Assembly (NCBI GenBank): GCA_014529385.2
Contig: CM043942.1
Coordinates: 53,258,647 to 53,322,646, forward strand
DNA length: 64,000 bases
Reading direction: 5' to 3'
DNA from: Adiantum capillus-veneris
Taxonomy: Eukaryota; Streptophyta; Polypodiopsida; Polypodiales; Pteridaceae
The position numbers and the translations under genes are program-made. The notes under the pieces were generated by a model. The model searched no databases and was not told where the DNA came from. It saw nothing but the letters and a program-made list of their open reading frames with translations. Below, one piece after another: positions 44,511 to 56,077 of the stretch (positions are counted from its first letter, which is position 1; every line of letters starts with the position of its first letter).

Positions 44511-45055
44511 TTTTGAGAATTTTTTTTGAAACCAAGTATACCACTGGGTTTATCATTGCCTAAGGAGTGCACACACCAATTTTGGGCTCAAATTGACCAC
44601 TTGCAAAAACATCAGATAGAGAAACTTTCCAAATTACATCTCATTGTTTTGGTCATAACTTTCACATACGGACTCCCATTCCAAAACTTTTTTTATCAAA
44701 ACGTAGCTTGAGAGAAGCACTACATCTTAGAGTAAATTGACCAAAACAGTTTTGAAAAAAACGCTGTTTAAGGCCTCAAAATGCATCCGGAAGTCAGGGA
44801 TGTCTAAAACCGACAATTTGAGAGAATTGTGAGAAAATGCTCACGGTTTTGGACATAGTTTTGGATTTTCCCTGACCAAAACACTTGAACACACTGAGAG
44901 AGGTATTACTACAGCAAGCTAGAGCTATTAAGCCTAGAAGTCATGTCTACATCAGACTTAGACTCAGCTTATACAAGCACAAGGATTGCAGGGATAGATG
45001 AGCACCCCCGCCCAGAATAGATCTTCCAAACCTACAGTACATAAAGACCAATTTT

Positions 45056-45928
45056 GTGGAGAGAGTTTGGACGTATAACCATGAAAGTGAAGGACTATAT
45101 AGGTATATTAATGGAAATCAATTCAACCTTTACAATTGCTTAGAGCCTTACCCAGATGAGCTGACAGAGTACAAGCTCTTATATGTCTATACATACGAGG
45201 TCGACCGACAATGGACATCTTTATTTGTTGACAAGTATGGACGAGAATATAGAGCTGTAGAAAGCACAAATCCACGAACCAAATTAGAGATGAGTGGATA
45301 TTTGGTCAATGAAGGACCTCAGATACATCCACCAAACATAGGAACCTCTAAGAGAATTCCAAAGAGGGGACCACCACCTAGATTTCCTCCTAGAGCGATA
45401 ACGAGAGATGAAATGATACCAGAGAGGAGTATGGTTCCATACTTTGCACCCCAAAGTATAAGACCACCTCAGCTAAGAAAATGGGTAAATATAAAGTACA
45501 ATGGCATTAGAGACCCATACGCCCATGTCTCGGCTTTCAAGAAAGTCCTACGAGCAGAACGAGTAGAGGACTTCCACACGCAGTATGTGGGTTTTGGACT
45601 TACATTGGAGGACAATGCACAAGCATGGTTTGAACTATTGAACCGGAGAGAGTTCACAACCATTGAGCAAATGTTGGATGAATTTATTCAAGAATTCACC
45701 AAGAGGGGCATAAAACATAACACCCTTCCTAAGATTCAGGAATTTAAACAAGGCGAAACAGAAACATTGCGACAAGCAATACTGCGTTTCAAGCAATATG
45801 TTGCTAGATGTCCTACCCAAGAGTTACCCACGCGAGAACGTCAGATCCTATGCTTCATCAAAGGACTTAGGAATGAGAATCTCCAAAAGGACCTATACAT
45901 GAAAAGATACCAAACTTGGAAGAGGTGA
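45056..45928 (+). CDS. Gypsy-type gag, capsid part
   Basis: 290 codons. From about residue 140 it shows the Retrotrans_gag pattern: WVNIKYNGIRDPYAHVSAFK, FGLTLEDNAQAWFELLNRRE, FTTIEQMLDEFIQEFTKR and a QGETETLRQAILRFK segment, ending near LPTRERQILCFIKGL. The N-terminal 100 residues are Tyr-rich. This protein would form the particle core. The frame closes at 45926-45928, while the homologous reading continues in the -1 frame (next entry), so gag and protease are separated by a -1 shift around ATGAAAAGATAC (45899-45910). No other start is better than the ATG-like start after upstream stops. Confidence 0.8.
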   Translation: MERVWTYNHESEGLYRYINGNQFNLYNCLEPYPDELTEYKLLYVYTYEVDRQWTSLFVDKYGREYRAVESTNPRTKLEMSGYLVNEGPQIHPPNIGTSKRIPKRGPPPRFPPRAITRDEMIPERSMVPYFAPQSIRPPQLRKWVNIKYNGIRDPYAHVSAFKKVLRAERVEDFHTQYVGFGLTLEDNAQAWFELLNRREFTTIEQMLDEFIQEFTKRGIKHNTLPKIQEFKQGETETLRQAILRFKQYVARCPTQELPTRERQILCFIKGLRNENLQKDLYMKRYQTWKR

Positions 45929-48924
45929 CCAAAGCGACAGTTGACCTAGTTGACAATTGCAAATTCTATGAAGATGGTCAGAAGAAGATGAATGATGCGA
46001 GTGAGAAAAAGAAAACCGCTGATCTTGAGGATCAAAGAGGGAATCTAGGACAAAACCAAGTAAATGTTGAGGAGCAAATCATAGAGAATGTGATGCAACG
46101 CATCAACCACTCTGACAGAGTACCAGCCTATAGAATTCCTCAACAACGAAGGTGTATGACATGTGGAGGGGACCATCCGACGCAACATTGTCCTGACTAT
46201 AGACCTAAGACTCCACCAGGGTTTGAGCATGTTATGTCTCAACCGCCTAGATATCATCCTATAGTGGAACAAGTGTTCTTAAGTGAAAGACCCATAGCTG
46301 CTAGAAATGCATGTGTGAGTCATGAGCTTCAAATAGAAAGATATGTGGTAGATCAAGGGCCACTTCAAGGTCAATATCAAGTATTGCCACAACAACCAAT
46401 ACGTCCATGTGACAGATGTGGTAGTAGTGATCACTTGATTAAGGATTGTCCACACCATGATATCATGATAAATGTATATTGTAATGAGTGTGCAGTCACA
46501 CATATGATTTTGGATTGTCCTAAGAATCCAAGAAAGAAAGGTAAAATGCAACCACATGTTACCTTTCCTTCTACCAACAAATCAAAGAAAGAACGAGCCA
46601 CAACAAAAGGAGAGACGACAACAACAACAGAGCAAGAAACAATTGCAAAAGAACAGGTGCTTAAACAACAAGAAGATGAAACTAAGCAAGTTGCTCCAGT
46701 AAACGTTGTCACAAGAGCACAAGCAAAAGTGCAAGAGCAGAAGCCTACAAATGGAGAGACTAGTAAGAGTTCCAAAAGCCGTAGAAACTCTAGACGAGCA
46801 AGAAGGACTATAATGAAAGAGAGACTAGAAAGGGAGAAAGGAGAAGAAAAGGATGTTACAGTTGAGTTGGAAACAACTCAAGAGCAACAGAAACAGCAAA
46901 GGAAAACTGAAACCCTTAAACCAGCTGAAGCACCCAAGAATGCTAGTTCAGGAGGATCTGTCCTAGTGGACAAAGTGAATGAGCCTTTAGACATGATGTT
47001 ACAGGCTTATGAGGCTAGATTGGCAAATAGACAGACCTTAGAACAAAGATGGATGACCCATCCTTATCCCGAACTAGAGAATCAGAGGCTAGAAATGTGT
47101 AAGCAGCTCATTAAAACCTCTCAAGCATTGCTAGAACCACCTCCACCAGAATTGAAGGATAGGATAGTCACCCCAGTGCACAAAGACGAGAGCATTAAAG
47201 TAGACGAATTGCCTAGACAAGAGGTGGATCATAGGGAAGAACCACTGCCAAGGTCGCAAGACTGGAGGGTAGTCCAAAATACAACAGATGAATCAATGAG
47301 GGATTTCCCACCTTATGTTCCTATAGTTGAGGAGCAGTGGCCAGAGGAGTTATGGAAGGCTGTCCGAGATGCCCAAAAAAGAGAAGAGGATGCTGGACCA
47401 GCACCATTTCCTGAAATCACATTAGATAGACCACAAATGAGTGTTGATGTGAGGTCATATTATGGTGATGTAGGATCGATAGCCTCCGAAGATAGTAGAC
47501 TTGCATCGTTAAGAACTTTGCCACAGTACATGGGAGATTTTGAGGCAAAGTTTGAGATTGTGAGAGTTCCATCACAGAGGCTAGGGGGGACAAAAGAATT
47601 GGACACAAAAATTTTGACTGACTTGCTATCCACGCCAGTGAAGTGCACAATTACGTTGGCAGAACTTATGAAAATCAGACCAAGTATATGGACGGATATA
47701 GGAAAATGCTTGGAAAAAATTGGGATCAAAAGCCCATTAAGGTTCCTGGAAAAAGAGCTAGATGAGAACGAGAAGCCTAGATCAAATGTAAGACCGGTAC
47801 CTCTGAACAAAGTAGGAGAGTACTGTGAAGGAGAAGATGGTAATGCCACTTTGCCTATTGAGTACAATGGGATTGAAACGAAAGCTATACTTGACAGCGG
47901 AGCAGGAATTGCCATAGCAACAAAACGAATATGGGAGAAATGGGGTAGGCCCGCCTTTAGAACAACCAGAATAAAATTACAGTTAGCTGATGGGCATGTG
48001 GAAAGACCCATGGGATTGCTAGAAGCGATAGTGGTGTCTTCTTGTGGTATAGAGTATGCGCATACTTTTGCCATAGTTGACTTTGGCAAGAAAAATAACT
48101 ATGAAATCATCCTTGGAAGACCATTCATGAGGAAACTCAAGATGGTACAAGATTGGGGTTATGATTATCTATACTTGGGACAAGCTGAAACCACAACACG
48201 TGTAAATATGAGAAATCATAGTTACCAAGATGTAACTAGAACGCCCGTGGAAGATTTTGATTCTGCAACACAAAGTGGATCAACAGACCATCCGTGGATG
48301 GGAAAAAAGAAAGAAATCTGGATGTGCGGAGCATCAGAATGTAGTGACTTTGGGAGAAATGAGAATTCCTTAGAGAGGGTCTTAGAAGATGATGCTTACA
48401 TAAGAGAACCTTTTCCGGAAGAGGCATTAGAACCACTAGAGTGGACTCAGATATTGGCTACTTTGGATGTCTGTGTTAATGAGACCACACCAACAAAATT
48501 TTGCGATGAGAATGGGTATGACATATTCCCCTACTACATGCTAAGGGTTATGTGTGAGACAGATGAAGAATCTGAGTATGAGTTCGAAACAGGGTTATTA
48601 GCTATGGGGATAGCACAAAACCAGATACCTAGCCCGAATACTGGTCATATAGAAATAGGTGCTCTTTGCGATCAGTGTGCGATAACACACTTGATTACAA
48701 ACTGTCCAACTCGAATGCATAGTACAAAGGAGGATCCGCAAGTCAACGAAGCAAAGTTGCAGGAGGAAGGGCTAAGATCCAAAGAAGATGCTTCACGTCC
48801 AACGCCTACAAACGAGCAATATGAAGACTTGGAATCAATCAAAGAAGAGGTGCAGCAAGTGACAAGAAGTTCAGACACTATTGGTGACATTCAACAACTG
48901 AAGTCGAGGAAGAAGAGCCTATGA
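45916..48924 (+). CDS. Gypsy-type zinc-knuckle and aspartic protease polyprotein
   Basis: About 1,002 codons with no ATG at the start. The open frame begins with a TTG and overlaps gag by 13 bases in the -1 frame, so it is most likely entered by frameshifting. Zinc knuckles lie at about residues 80 (CMTCGGDHPTQHC), 165 (CDRCGSSDHLIKDC), 188 (CNECAVTHMILDC) and, unusually, 918 (CDQCAITHLITNC), after the protease. A retropepsin domain is seen at about 650-750: AILDSGAGIAIA with the catalytic D-S-G, then IILGRPFMRKL. Between them lies a long Lys/Glu/Gln-rich linker. No RT, RNase H or integrase follows. Confidence 0.8.
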   Translation: MEEVTKATVDLVDNCKFYEDGQKKMNDASEKKKTADLEDQRGNLGQNQVNVEEQIIENVMQRINHSDRVPAYRIPQQRRCMTCGGDHPTQHCPDYRPKTPPGFEHVMSQPPRYHPIVEQVFLSERPIAARNACVSHELQIERYVVDQGPLQGQYQVLPQQPIRPCDRCGSSDHLIKDCPHHDIMINVYCNECAVTHMILDCPKNPRKKGKMQPHVTFPSTNKSKKERATTKGETTTTTEQETIAKEQVLKQQEDETKQVAPVNVVTRAQAKVQEQKPTNGETSKSSKSRRNSRRARRTIMKERLEREKGEEKDVTVELETTQEQQKQQRKTETLKPAEAPKNASSGGSVLVDKVNEPLDMMLQAYEARLANRQTLEQRWMTHPYPELENQRLEMCKQLIKTSQALLEPPPPELKDRIVTPVHKDESIKVDELPRQEVDHREEPLPRSQDWRVVQNTTDESMRDFPPYVPIVEEQWPEELWKAVRDAQKREEDAGPAPFPEITLDRPQMSVDVRSYYGDVGSIASEDSRLASLRTLPQYMGDFEAKFEIVRVPSQRLGGTKELDTKILTDLLSTPVKCTITLAELMKIRPSIWTDIGKCLEKIGIKSPLRFLEKELDENEKPRSNVRPVPLNKVGEYCEGEDGNATLPIEYNGIETKAILDSGAGIAIATKRIWEKWGRPAFRTTRIKLQLADGHVERPMGLLEAIVVSSCGIEYAHTFAIVDFGKKNNYEIILGRPFMRKLKMVQDWGYDYLYLGQAETTTRVNMRNHSYQDVTRTPVEDFDSATQSGSTDHPWMGKKKEIWMCGASECSDFGRNENSLERVLEDDAYIREPFPEEALEPLEWTQILATLDVCVNETTPTKFCDENGYDIFPYYMLRVMCETDEESEYEFETGLLAMGIAQNQIPSPNTGHIEIGALCDQCAITHLITNCPTRMHSTKEDPQVNEAKLQEEGLRSKEDASRPTPTNEQYEDLESIKEEVQQVTRSSDTIGDIQQLKSRKKSL

Positions 48925-49120
48925 CTCTACAGGAACCAAATGCTAATTTTGTCTCTCCAAAAGACATATCAGAGGAAATGATGGTCAAGCAGGAGCTAGA
49001 ACACACATATGAACTCAAAAGTGTGAACAATGAAGAAGAAGACGACAAGGAGTCCACACCAATATTGCTCAAGTCACTCAAGAGAACATAGGCAATCTAG
49101 TACCAAAGAAGATCAACTTT

Positions 49121-50134
49121 TTGCTAAGTGCACAAGACGGAGTCAAGATGAATTTTATGGAAGAAATTGATACAAATTCCACGACTAATGTCATGTCATA
49201 TGGCATGTGGTTACTTCTAGGTAAGACAAAGCTTTATGATATTCAGATAAAGGTAAATCTCTCACCTGAAGTAGATGTTATAAGTATGGGGATTGCAGAA
49301 GCTACTCTCCAACTACTCTCACAGAATGTCAAAGAAAAATTCTTGGTGGTAGATTCTCGACAAATGGGAACACATTTGATTTTGTCCAAGCCATGGGCAC
49401 AAGTCTGTGAAGACGAGCCTGAATCTTCAACAATGGTCATCACGACAAGCTCAACAGAGGTCAAGCCTACAACAGTTCAAAGATTCTTGGGTATTGAAAA
49501 AGGCAAAGCTAAAGTAAGCCCACAGTCTCTAGCCCAGCGAATGCAAATGCAAGACAAAGCCTCTACATCAAAAGCCAAACCATCAACAAAACAATGGAAA
49601 CCCAAGCAAAAAGTCTATCAACCGAAGTTTCCATCGCCCAAAAGTCTCCAAAGGAAGTCAAAACAGGTAAACCAAGTGCTAGTATCCAAGGCACATATTA
49701 AATTTAATGATCCAATTTGGATACAATCACAGGAACAACCTCAACAAGAAAAGGTAATAGGATGGATCACATCAAACGAGTCAATTATTGCAGAAGGCTA
49801 CAGGAAAGGAAATTCATATGTTTGGGTCAACAAGCCCAAGATAACAGCTTGGCGATTTCCATCCCATGACAACCACTCAGTCAAGAATCAACAAAGCCGT
49901 CAACGTCAATCACATAACTCAACCAAGAGAAAGGACAGGTACAAAAAGAAAAAGAGAAGGTCTTCCACTGGACAAACCATTCGACAAGTCTGGGTAATGA
50001 AATCAGAATTCTACCAGACTACCCAACAAAGTCAAGTGAAGATCACCTCCAAGCAAGTCCAAAGATTCATTCCAGTCGTGTTACTCGAAGCACAAGGATT
50101 CTATGAGGGTAACTTTCAAATCTGGTTACCCTAA
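49121..50134 (+). CDS. Basic ORF of the Gypsy-type element, unknown function
   Basis: 337 codons. The first ~100 residues include KLYDIQIKVNLSPEVDVISM and FLVVDSRQMGTHLILSKPWA. This is reminiscent of the flap and I-L-G-R-P-W end of a retropepsin, but without a D-S-G. The rest is very rich in Lys, Gln, Ser and Arg (KRKDRYKKKKRRSSTG), suggesting nucleic-acid binding. No membrane segment or signal peptide is seen, so it is not an env-like protein. It is reached from the previous ORF after frame changes (48925-49120), and the whole area probably once formed a single frame. Upstream stops make this ATG the best start. Confidence 0.5.
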   Translation: MLSAQDGVKMNFMEEIDTNSTTNVMSYGMWLLLGKTKLYDIQIKVNLSPEVDVISMGIAEATLQLLSQNVKEKFLVVDSRQMGTHLILSKPWAQVCEDEPESSTMVITTSSTEVKPTTVQRFLGIEKGKAKVSPQSLAQRMQMQDKASTSKAKPSTKQWKPKQKVYQPKFPSPKSLQRKSKQVNQVLVSKAHIKFNDPIWIQSQEQPQQEKVIGWITSNESIIAEGYRKGNSYVWVNKPKITAWRFPSHDNHSVKNQQSRQRQSHNSTKRKDRYKKKKRRSSTGQTIRQVWVMKSEFYQTTQQSQVKITSKQVQRFIPVVLLEAQGFYEGNFQIWLP

Positions 50135-51718
50135 GGTAGTAGCTTATCAAGGAATCACCCAAGAACAACAAGAAACATCAAGAAATCAAGAGCAGCTACC
50201 CGCTACACCAAGAGTACTACAACCTATAGATGGATCCCTCGTCAATTACTACAAGAGCAAGGCTTTTACAAAAGTAACAGCCATATTTGGATTTAAAGAC
50301 AAGGTACCATCAAGTCAAAGAAGAAACAAGGCAAGTGGCAAAAGAGATCAACCAGGCCCAAGAACAATGTGGGTTCCAAATTAATCTGTGATTGAGGCTC
50401 AACAACAAGATAGATACACAACTCCTTTACAACCTCTTAACAGCAAAAAGAAAGCAACGGGAAATGCGGAGGTCACAGTTTTGAAGAACACTATCTGGAA
50501 GAAGAAGACTTCATCAACCATTGCTTCAACATCATTACCTGTCTCATCAAGCGACCACAATTTGCTACCAAGGAATGAAGAGTAGATATATGCCAATGTA
50601 TTGGAAAACATGGCATCTCAAACAAAAACTAACGAGAAAGGCCTAAACATCAAAAGCATATGGAATTGGATTTCAGGCCGCGATCAGGTAAGTCCAAGTC
50701 GCCATTAAACTTACATGGCATAAGAGTCTAGAGTCGAGCAGCTAAGCCACTAAATGAGCAAAGTGTCAGACCCAAGCTTCAAGTTAATATTTTTTTGTGG
50801 TCTATGAGTCTAGCTAATAGGTATAAGCTCAAGCTGGAGAGTTCAGCATACATAAAGTCATGTCGCTCATGCTGGAAGAGGTGAGCATAAGAGTCAAAGT
50901 CCATATAATATATAAGGTGGAGAAGGCGGAGTAGTCCAAAAAAAAAAAAAAAAAACACTCACGCACTTGACACAGTGAGGAAGAGTGGAGAAACCGCGAC
51001 AACAAAAACCCTTCTTGTGAGTAGTGAAAGCTTTTGAAGCACTCATGCTATATGTTTTGCTCGCTACACTAACTCCATGAAGAACCCATCAATACTCTTC
51101 TTTCGCACCGCATCTTGTTTAACATGCATAACTCTGTGCAAGCATATAGATGTCCCATCATTGGAGATATGCATTAGGCACTCTTTTTTTTTCCTCCCAT
51201 GCACTTACACAAACAAATGATGATGACCAAGCGAAAACAGGTTTTATAAGCCTTTGCTCAACAACAATGACTCTGACTTCAAGCTACTAACACTTATCCA
51301 TGCATATCAAGCCCATACTAGTAGCCATATGGCCATATGTACTTTAACTCAGCATAACTCTATAACATCAGAACCTAAGTACATATAGCCTCGCATTTAA
51401 TTATGACTAAAGACATTTTTTCCCACTGTGTTTTTTCTCTTTAGTCTTATCCAGGTATCCAAGACCTTCATTTTGTATATACGCTACATTTTACTTTTAC
51501 TCTTTTATTTTTTATAACAACAAAAACAAGAAGAACCACGCTATCCCCACACTACTAATTGCAAATCTACTAACAAGTCAAAAGGAAGAGGAAAAAAAAA
51601 CAGCTTGACAAAGCTTCAAGTCAACTTACAGGTACGACTGCGAGATAACAACCATAAGAAAAGCAAACTAGAGCTACAATGACATCGACCTGTTGCACCA
51701 ACAAGTCGATACAACCTC

Positions 51719-52360
51719 ATGCAATTCAAGATACAACAACCAATCGGATCGGGGGAGTTCCAGGCTTCAGATACACTACATGTACAACTTCAAGGCAACT
51801 TTAATATCACACAAAGCAACCAATTGCAGAAGAGGTTGCCACAACAACTTCAACCAACACCAAGACATCAAGAACTCGTCAAGGCCAGCAAAGACATAGG
51901 GTCTTGTCAGGGACGACAAGAATTCGGAGGGAAATTATACCCCCCTGAGCTAGTGCCACAACTCACAGTTGTAGATGTCACACATAATGTGAATACAAGG
52001 GCAAGGGCAGAGACTGTTGCTCGCCAAACAGAGGACATCAGGGAAGCACAAATTAAGGAGAAAGAAAAAGTAGTAGTGGAGTCCCAGAGGCAAACAGAAT
52101 GCAATGTGACCTTGTCCATAGAGGCAAGCAATCAAGAAACTCTACTTTCAATGAAGGATGGTTTGCTTGCAGAGATACCATTTGTAGATGGAGCCAGAAA
52201 GCTAGCTTTGAAAAAGTGGACATTAATTTATTGCAGAATCCAGATGCTCGGATTTCAGACACAATTATCTATGCTTGTCTTAAGTAAGTGTTACTATCTT
52301 GCTAGCTTTGAAAACTCAGATAATAGGTTTGCTAACTCAGGTATACTCTCTGCAGCTTGA
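51719..52360 (+). CDS. Small uncharacterised ORF of the Gypsy-type element
   Basis: 213 codons, Gln-rich N-terminus (LQKRLPQQLQPTPRHQEL), a charged middle (REAQIKEKEKVVVESQRQTE) and no recognisable domain. The preceding region (50640-51700) has no ORF and contains a poly(A) run at about 50937. It may be a decayed part of the polyprotein or chance. A low-confidence gene. Confidence 0.25.
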   Translation: MQFKIQQPIGSGEFQASDTLHVQLQGNFNITQSNQLQKRLPQQLQPTPRHQELVKASKDIGSCQGRQEFGGKLYPPELVPQLTVVDVTHNVNTRARAETVARQTEDIREAQIKEKEKVVVESQRQTECNVTLSIEASNQETLLSMKDGLLAEIPFVDGARKLALKKWTLIYCRIQMLGFQTQLSMLVLSKCYYLASFENSDNRFANSGILSAA

Positions 52361-52532
52361 TCAAAAGTCAACTCCCACTGCACACCCACACGGAGGTGTT
52401 TCTTCTTGATCCACAAATGTCAGTGATTATTAGACAGAAGAACAGTCCATCTCGGTGTTCAATTCAATAAAGGAACCCACCCTGAAATTAAGTTGTAAGT
52501 GTTATGTATCAGAAAGTGTTTCTTATAGATAT

Positions 52533-53620
52533 TGATAGCCGTTTTTCGGCTCTTTGTAATTGCCACACTGAGTTACCTCACCCTACCAAAATCACCCAAA
52601 CACTGTGGCTATCCCTACCATTTCACTGTACATAGGCGTGCGTGAGTCACGGGACTTTTCCCATATCTCCTTACTGAAATAAAAAACCCTCAATTAGCTA
52701 GGCATTGGGCTAGTTGAGCCAAAATAAAATAAAAAATATAAGTATATGATGGCCCATGTGTATGTAAATATTTCTTTGTATATAGGGCCTAAATAAAAGA
52801 TTTTTTCATAATTATTTTGGTATTTATTTAAATATTTCTACCTAGGTGTGTGTTATTTATGCTCTGTACATTGCCTCACCATTACCACAATTTTTTCTTA
52901 CCATTTTTCATACTCTTTATTCCATATAGAAATATTTTCATGTAAGCTTCTCTTATATTTGGTGTAACTCCACCCCAACAAAAATCCAAAAAAACTAGTT
53001 TTATTTATGTGTATATTTTTTCACTATTGTGATTTTTCCCTTCCTACATCTATTTTGTTTTTTTTCTAAAAAATTAGAACACCAAAAATATTTATCTTTT
53101 TATGGTAGCCTCATAATGAGAGAGATTTCTTTTGACCCCTTTATATTTTTTTCCAGTTATATTATTTATATTTGACATGTACATATTTTTTAGACCCCTC
53201 AATATTTGATTTTCTTAGTTGTACTATTCACTTATATCATAATCTCAACAATATCTTAAATTTAGACCTACCAAATAAGGTCAAGGGTAGGTGGCATGCA
53301 TACATGCACTATGGAGGGCTCACTCTTGGAGGTATTCAAAAGAATCATCCAAAGAAGGACCCCACAAGGACCTTGTGCAGTGGAAAAAAGCGGTCGATTT
53401 TGCAGAATTTTTAAAGTTCACTTGCTCTCCGAATTTGAAAAGGTGATACAAACAAAAGTTGTAGCTCGTGGGCTGAACTTTTGCCTCAAATTTTTTCATA
53501 TTTTTTTGAGCTACGAGCTGTGAGCTATGATTTTATTAGTGGACCCCAGTTTTCCCATGCTATGCAGCCACACTCTCTCTTCCACTTTATCATTTTACTC
53601 TTTCACACACACTTCTCCAC
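52533..53620 (+). mobile_element. Nested LTR fragment related to the element at 58431
   Basis: Starts TGATAGCCGTTTTTCGGC and stays similar to 58431-59520, through CCTCACCCTA, CATAGGCGTG, ATATAAGTATATGATGGCCC and the GAGCTACGAGCTGTGAGCTA stretch. It then diverges. No second LTR or TSD is clear, so it is a truncated insertion inside the Gypsy-type element. Confidence 0.8.
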
Positions 53621-53912
53621 TCATCATCCCCACCTTTCTCACCACTCCTCTCTGCACCCTACTCACCTTCTCCTCAACCTTGAAGAATAAGAGAAACCAT
53701 GGTGAACTCATACCTCCCACACACAATTCCATTTCAAAATTGACCACCTTGTCTCTCAAGGAAGGTCAAGAGTGGAGAAAAAATGTACCGTCAAAGCTAG
53801 TGGACGGTCAACAAGCGTCAAAATTGGCCCTACTCAAGACACTTGGAGCATCAACCTTGTAAGAAATCCACCTTTTCTTACCTCTTAAGAGTTTTTCTTC
53901 TTTATTTGTATC

Positions 53913-54602
53913 CTACATGGATACTCCCATTGTAAATATCCAATTCCATTTGTAAATTAATACTTCAATAACAATGGCAAGAGAAGGAGGTGTCTCTAAA
54001 TTCTCTTCGGGAATTCCACGAATAACAATGTTCTTGGAACGTCGCTCCCGTTCCTTCAACTCTTCCACATCCACATTCTCAACATTCTTTGTTTGAACCA
54101 TAGCTTGCATGAGTGAGGAATTAGAAACCACATTGCTACCACATACATCAGCCCAAGACTTGTTTGTGCATACATTTTTCATGTCGCATACATCCCGGCT
54201 CATAGTGTCAAATTTCTCCTCTTTCAATACATGGTCATGCTCTACTTTGCTCATCCGCTCCTTCAAAGCATTCAAGTCCACAAGAGAGCATTTACATTCC
54301 TTAACTTCCTCTTCAAGTTGCATCAAACGTGTTGTTTGCATCTCAAGTGTCCTCTTGAGATTCTCATTCTCAACCACAAGTACCCTTAATGTGCCATTCT
54401 CCATTGCAAGTGCTCGTAAGTCTTCACCTTGTTTGTTTACGATCTCTTGCAATGTTACCAAGTACGCCATGATCATGGTTTTCGATGTCGCTGGTTGGGT
54501 GGTTGCGTTGCTATCTCCACACTTAGGAGATTTTGGATCATTTTCCACAATGGTTGTGGACCTTGTTGAAGAAGAAGAACCCTTGCGAGTGCCGGAAGAC
54601 AT
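53913..54602 (-). pseudogene. LINE ORF1-like coiled-coil fragment
   Basis: 229 codons on the minus strand. A Ser/Thr-rich start (MSSGTRKGSSSSTRSTTIVE) is followed by a coiled coil (LRVLVVENENLKRTLEMQTT, LMQLEEEVKECKCSLVDLN), then NKSWADVCGSN and ERERRSKNIVIRGIPEE. S-W-A-D-V and R-R-x-x-N-I-V-I-R-G-I-P-E are typical of the start of the RNA-binding (Transposase_22/RRM) part of LINE ORF1 proteins. The rest of that domain is missing (YKWNWIFTMGV is unrelated sequence), so the 3' end is truncated. The ORF1 function is RNA binding in the LINE particle. Confidence 0.5.
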
Positions 54603-54833
54603 TGTATATAAAATAGGAGATGAGAATCAATTTTGTTGAACCTGTTCACTTCGGAAATGCTGCTACAGAAATGCCTTCCATAACTCTGAAAATTTTTGTC
54701 TTTACATCAATGCGTAGAGGATTTTGTGCTCTTCAATTGAGGCTATAGATCACCCAAATCGGAGTTCAGATGAAGAAGTTATGATCAAAAGAGTGAACTG
54801 CTGTCTACTAGGTCAAAAAACGGCTACGTTTTT

Positions 54834-54835
<2 letters not shown>

Positions 54836-54874
<39 letters not shown>
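54836..54874. repeat. (GA)n microsatellite
   Basis: A GA run of about 19 units. Confidence 0.95.
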
Positions 54875-54878
<4 letters not shown>

Positions 54879-54997
54879 ACATGGTAAAGAAATGTATTTC
54901 AAGCACACTTATTCATAGGGCACAATTGACAAATGAGCTCAAAAAACTTCATGTGTTGAAAGTCATTTGTATACACTTGGATTCACAAGAATATCTG

Positions 54998-55860
54998 TTA
55001 CATTGACACTACTTCAACCCGACCATCCAACTCTTTGCACAAAATATCGTTTTCCCTTCGCCGCATCACCTTACGGCCAGCTAGGAAAAAGGAAAAATCT
55101 GATAGGTCCCTGTCCATTGACTCTTCAATTATGTCATGCCGCAACTGATGAAGACTGCATAGCTTCCTTATTGTAACCACCAACAATAGGCCATGCTCTT
55201 TATCAATCACTTCCACATCCACAACAGGATTATCTTCCAAACCTGCAGAAACCTGGTCCATAGGAATGTACTTACCATTGAGCATTTGTGATCGCATATA
55301 CCAAAATGAGAGTAACAGTGATTGGCTTGCAATCATGTACTTGACAACTAGAGTATCAAGCGCGACCTCGCACCGTAAGCCAATCTCTTCCTTTACATAC
55401 CATCCTCTGTCAAGAAGTTTGTCACAGGATGACTGTTGAAAGGACTTGCACATGAACATAGTTTTCGTAACACGTATGTTGTAGCTATGAAACAACTCTA
55501 TGAAGAGTGCAACAGGACAAAAGTTTGCAATTCTAACCAGTTTGGTGGGAATAGAGCTATGTAGAGACCTCTGTATATCTTTGTGGAGCTTACTTCGCAT
55601 TGCCTCCACCATTGTTTCCTCGGGAACTGGCCAGTCCATAGTGTTCCAATCGGTTGGTAGAGGCACTTTCACCACCATGCCATTCTTATTCCGTGAGCTG
55701 AGTTGGTAGAAGTGGTCATAAAAAAATATTACTTCATCAGCCAGGCTTTTGCTGCTCCTCCCTGAATACTGTAGAGAACCAATGTGGGTATGAACAACAA
55801 GGAAGAGGCCTATTATGCACTCCACAGGCTCCCATTGCTCATAAGAAGAGGGATAAACAT
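54998..55860 (-). CDS. Exon 2 of an antisense gene inside the Gypsy-type element, unknown function
   Basis: The open frame from the acceptor TATATTGCAG (55861-55870) to a stop at 54998 encodes about 286 residues. Text includes VYPSSYEQWEPVECIIGLFL, HFYQLSSRNKNGMVVKVPLP and LVRIANFCPVALFIELFHSY. It also has RHDIIEESMDRDLSDFSFFL followed by GRKVMRRREND. The last part looks like a small folded domain, but I cannot name it. Joining the donor at 56077/56078 (T) to AT at 55860 keeps the frame, giving a consistent two-exon gene. It is antisense to the LTR element. It resembles the antisense extra ORFs reported between pol and the 3' LTR in some Tat-lineage Gypsy elements (established knowledge); homology is unproven. 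Confidence 0.5.
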
Positions 55861-56077
55861 CTGCAATATATATAAGAAGAGTTAAACTAAGAGTATCAAT
55901 AAGTAAAAATGAAAAATCTAATGTAATTGAGCTGTGAAGAATGGAGACATTGCTCATAAGAAGAGCGAGGAGAAACATTGCAAAATATATAAGAAAAGTT
56001 ATAATGAGAGTATCAGTAAGTTCAGATGTTAAGAGTACTTACAGATCAAATGAAGTTCAGATATCAAGAGTACTTAC

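Noticed and set aside
49121-50134. Env-like protein of the Gypsy-type element
   Set aside because: No signal peptide or membrane segment is visible; the sequence is basic and hydrophilic.
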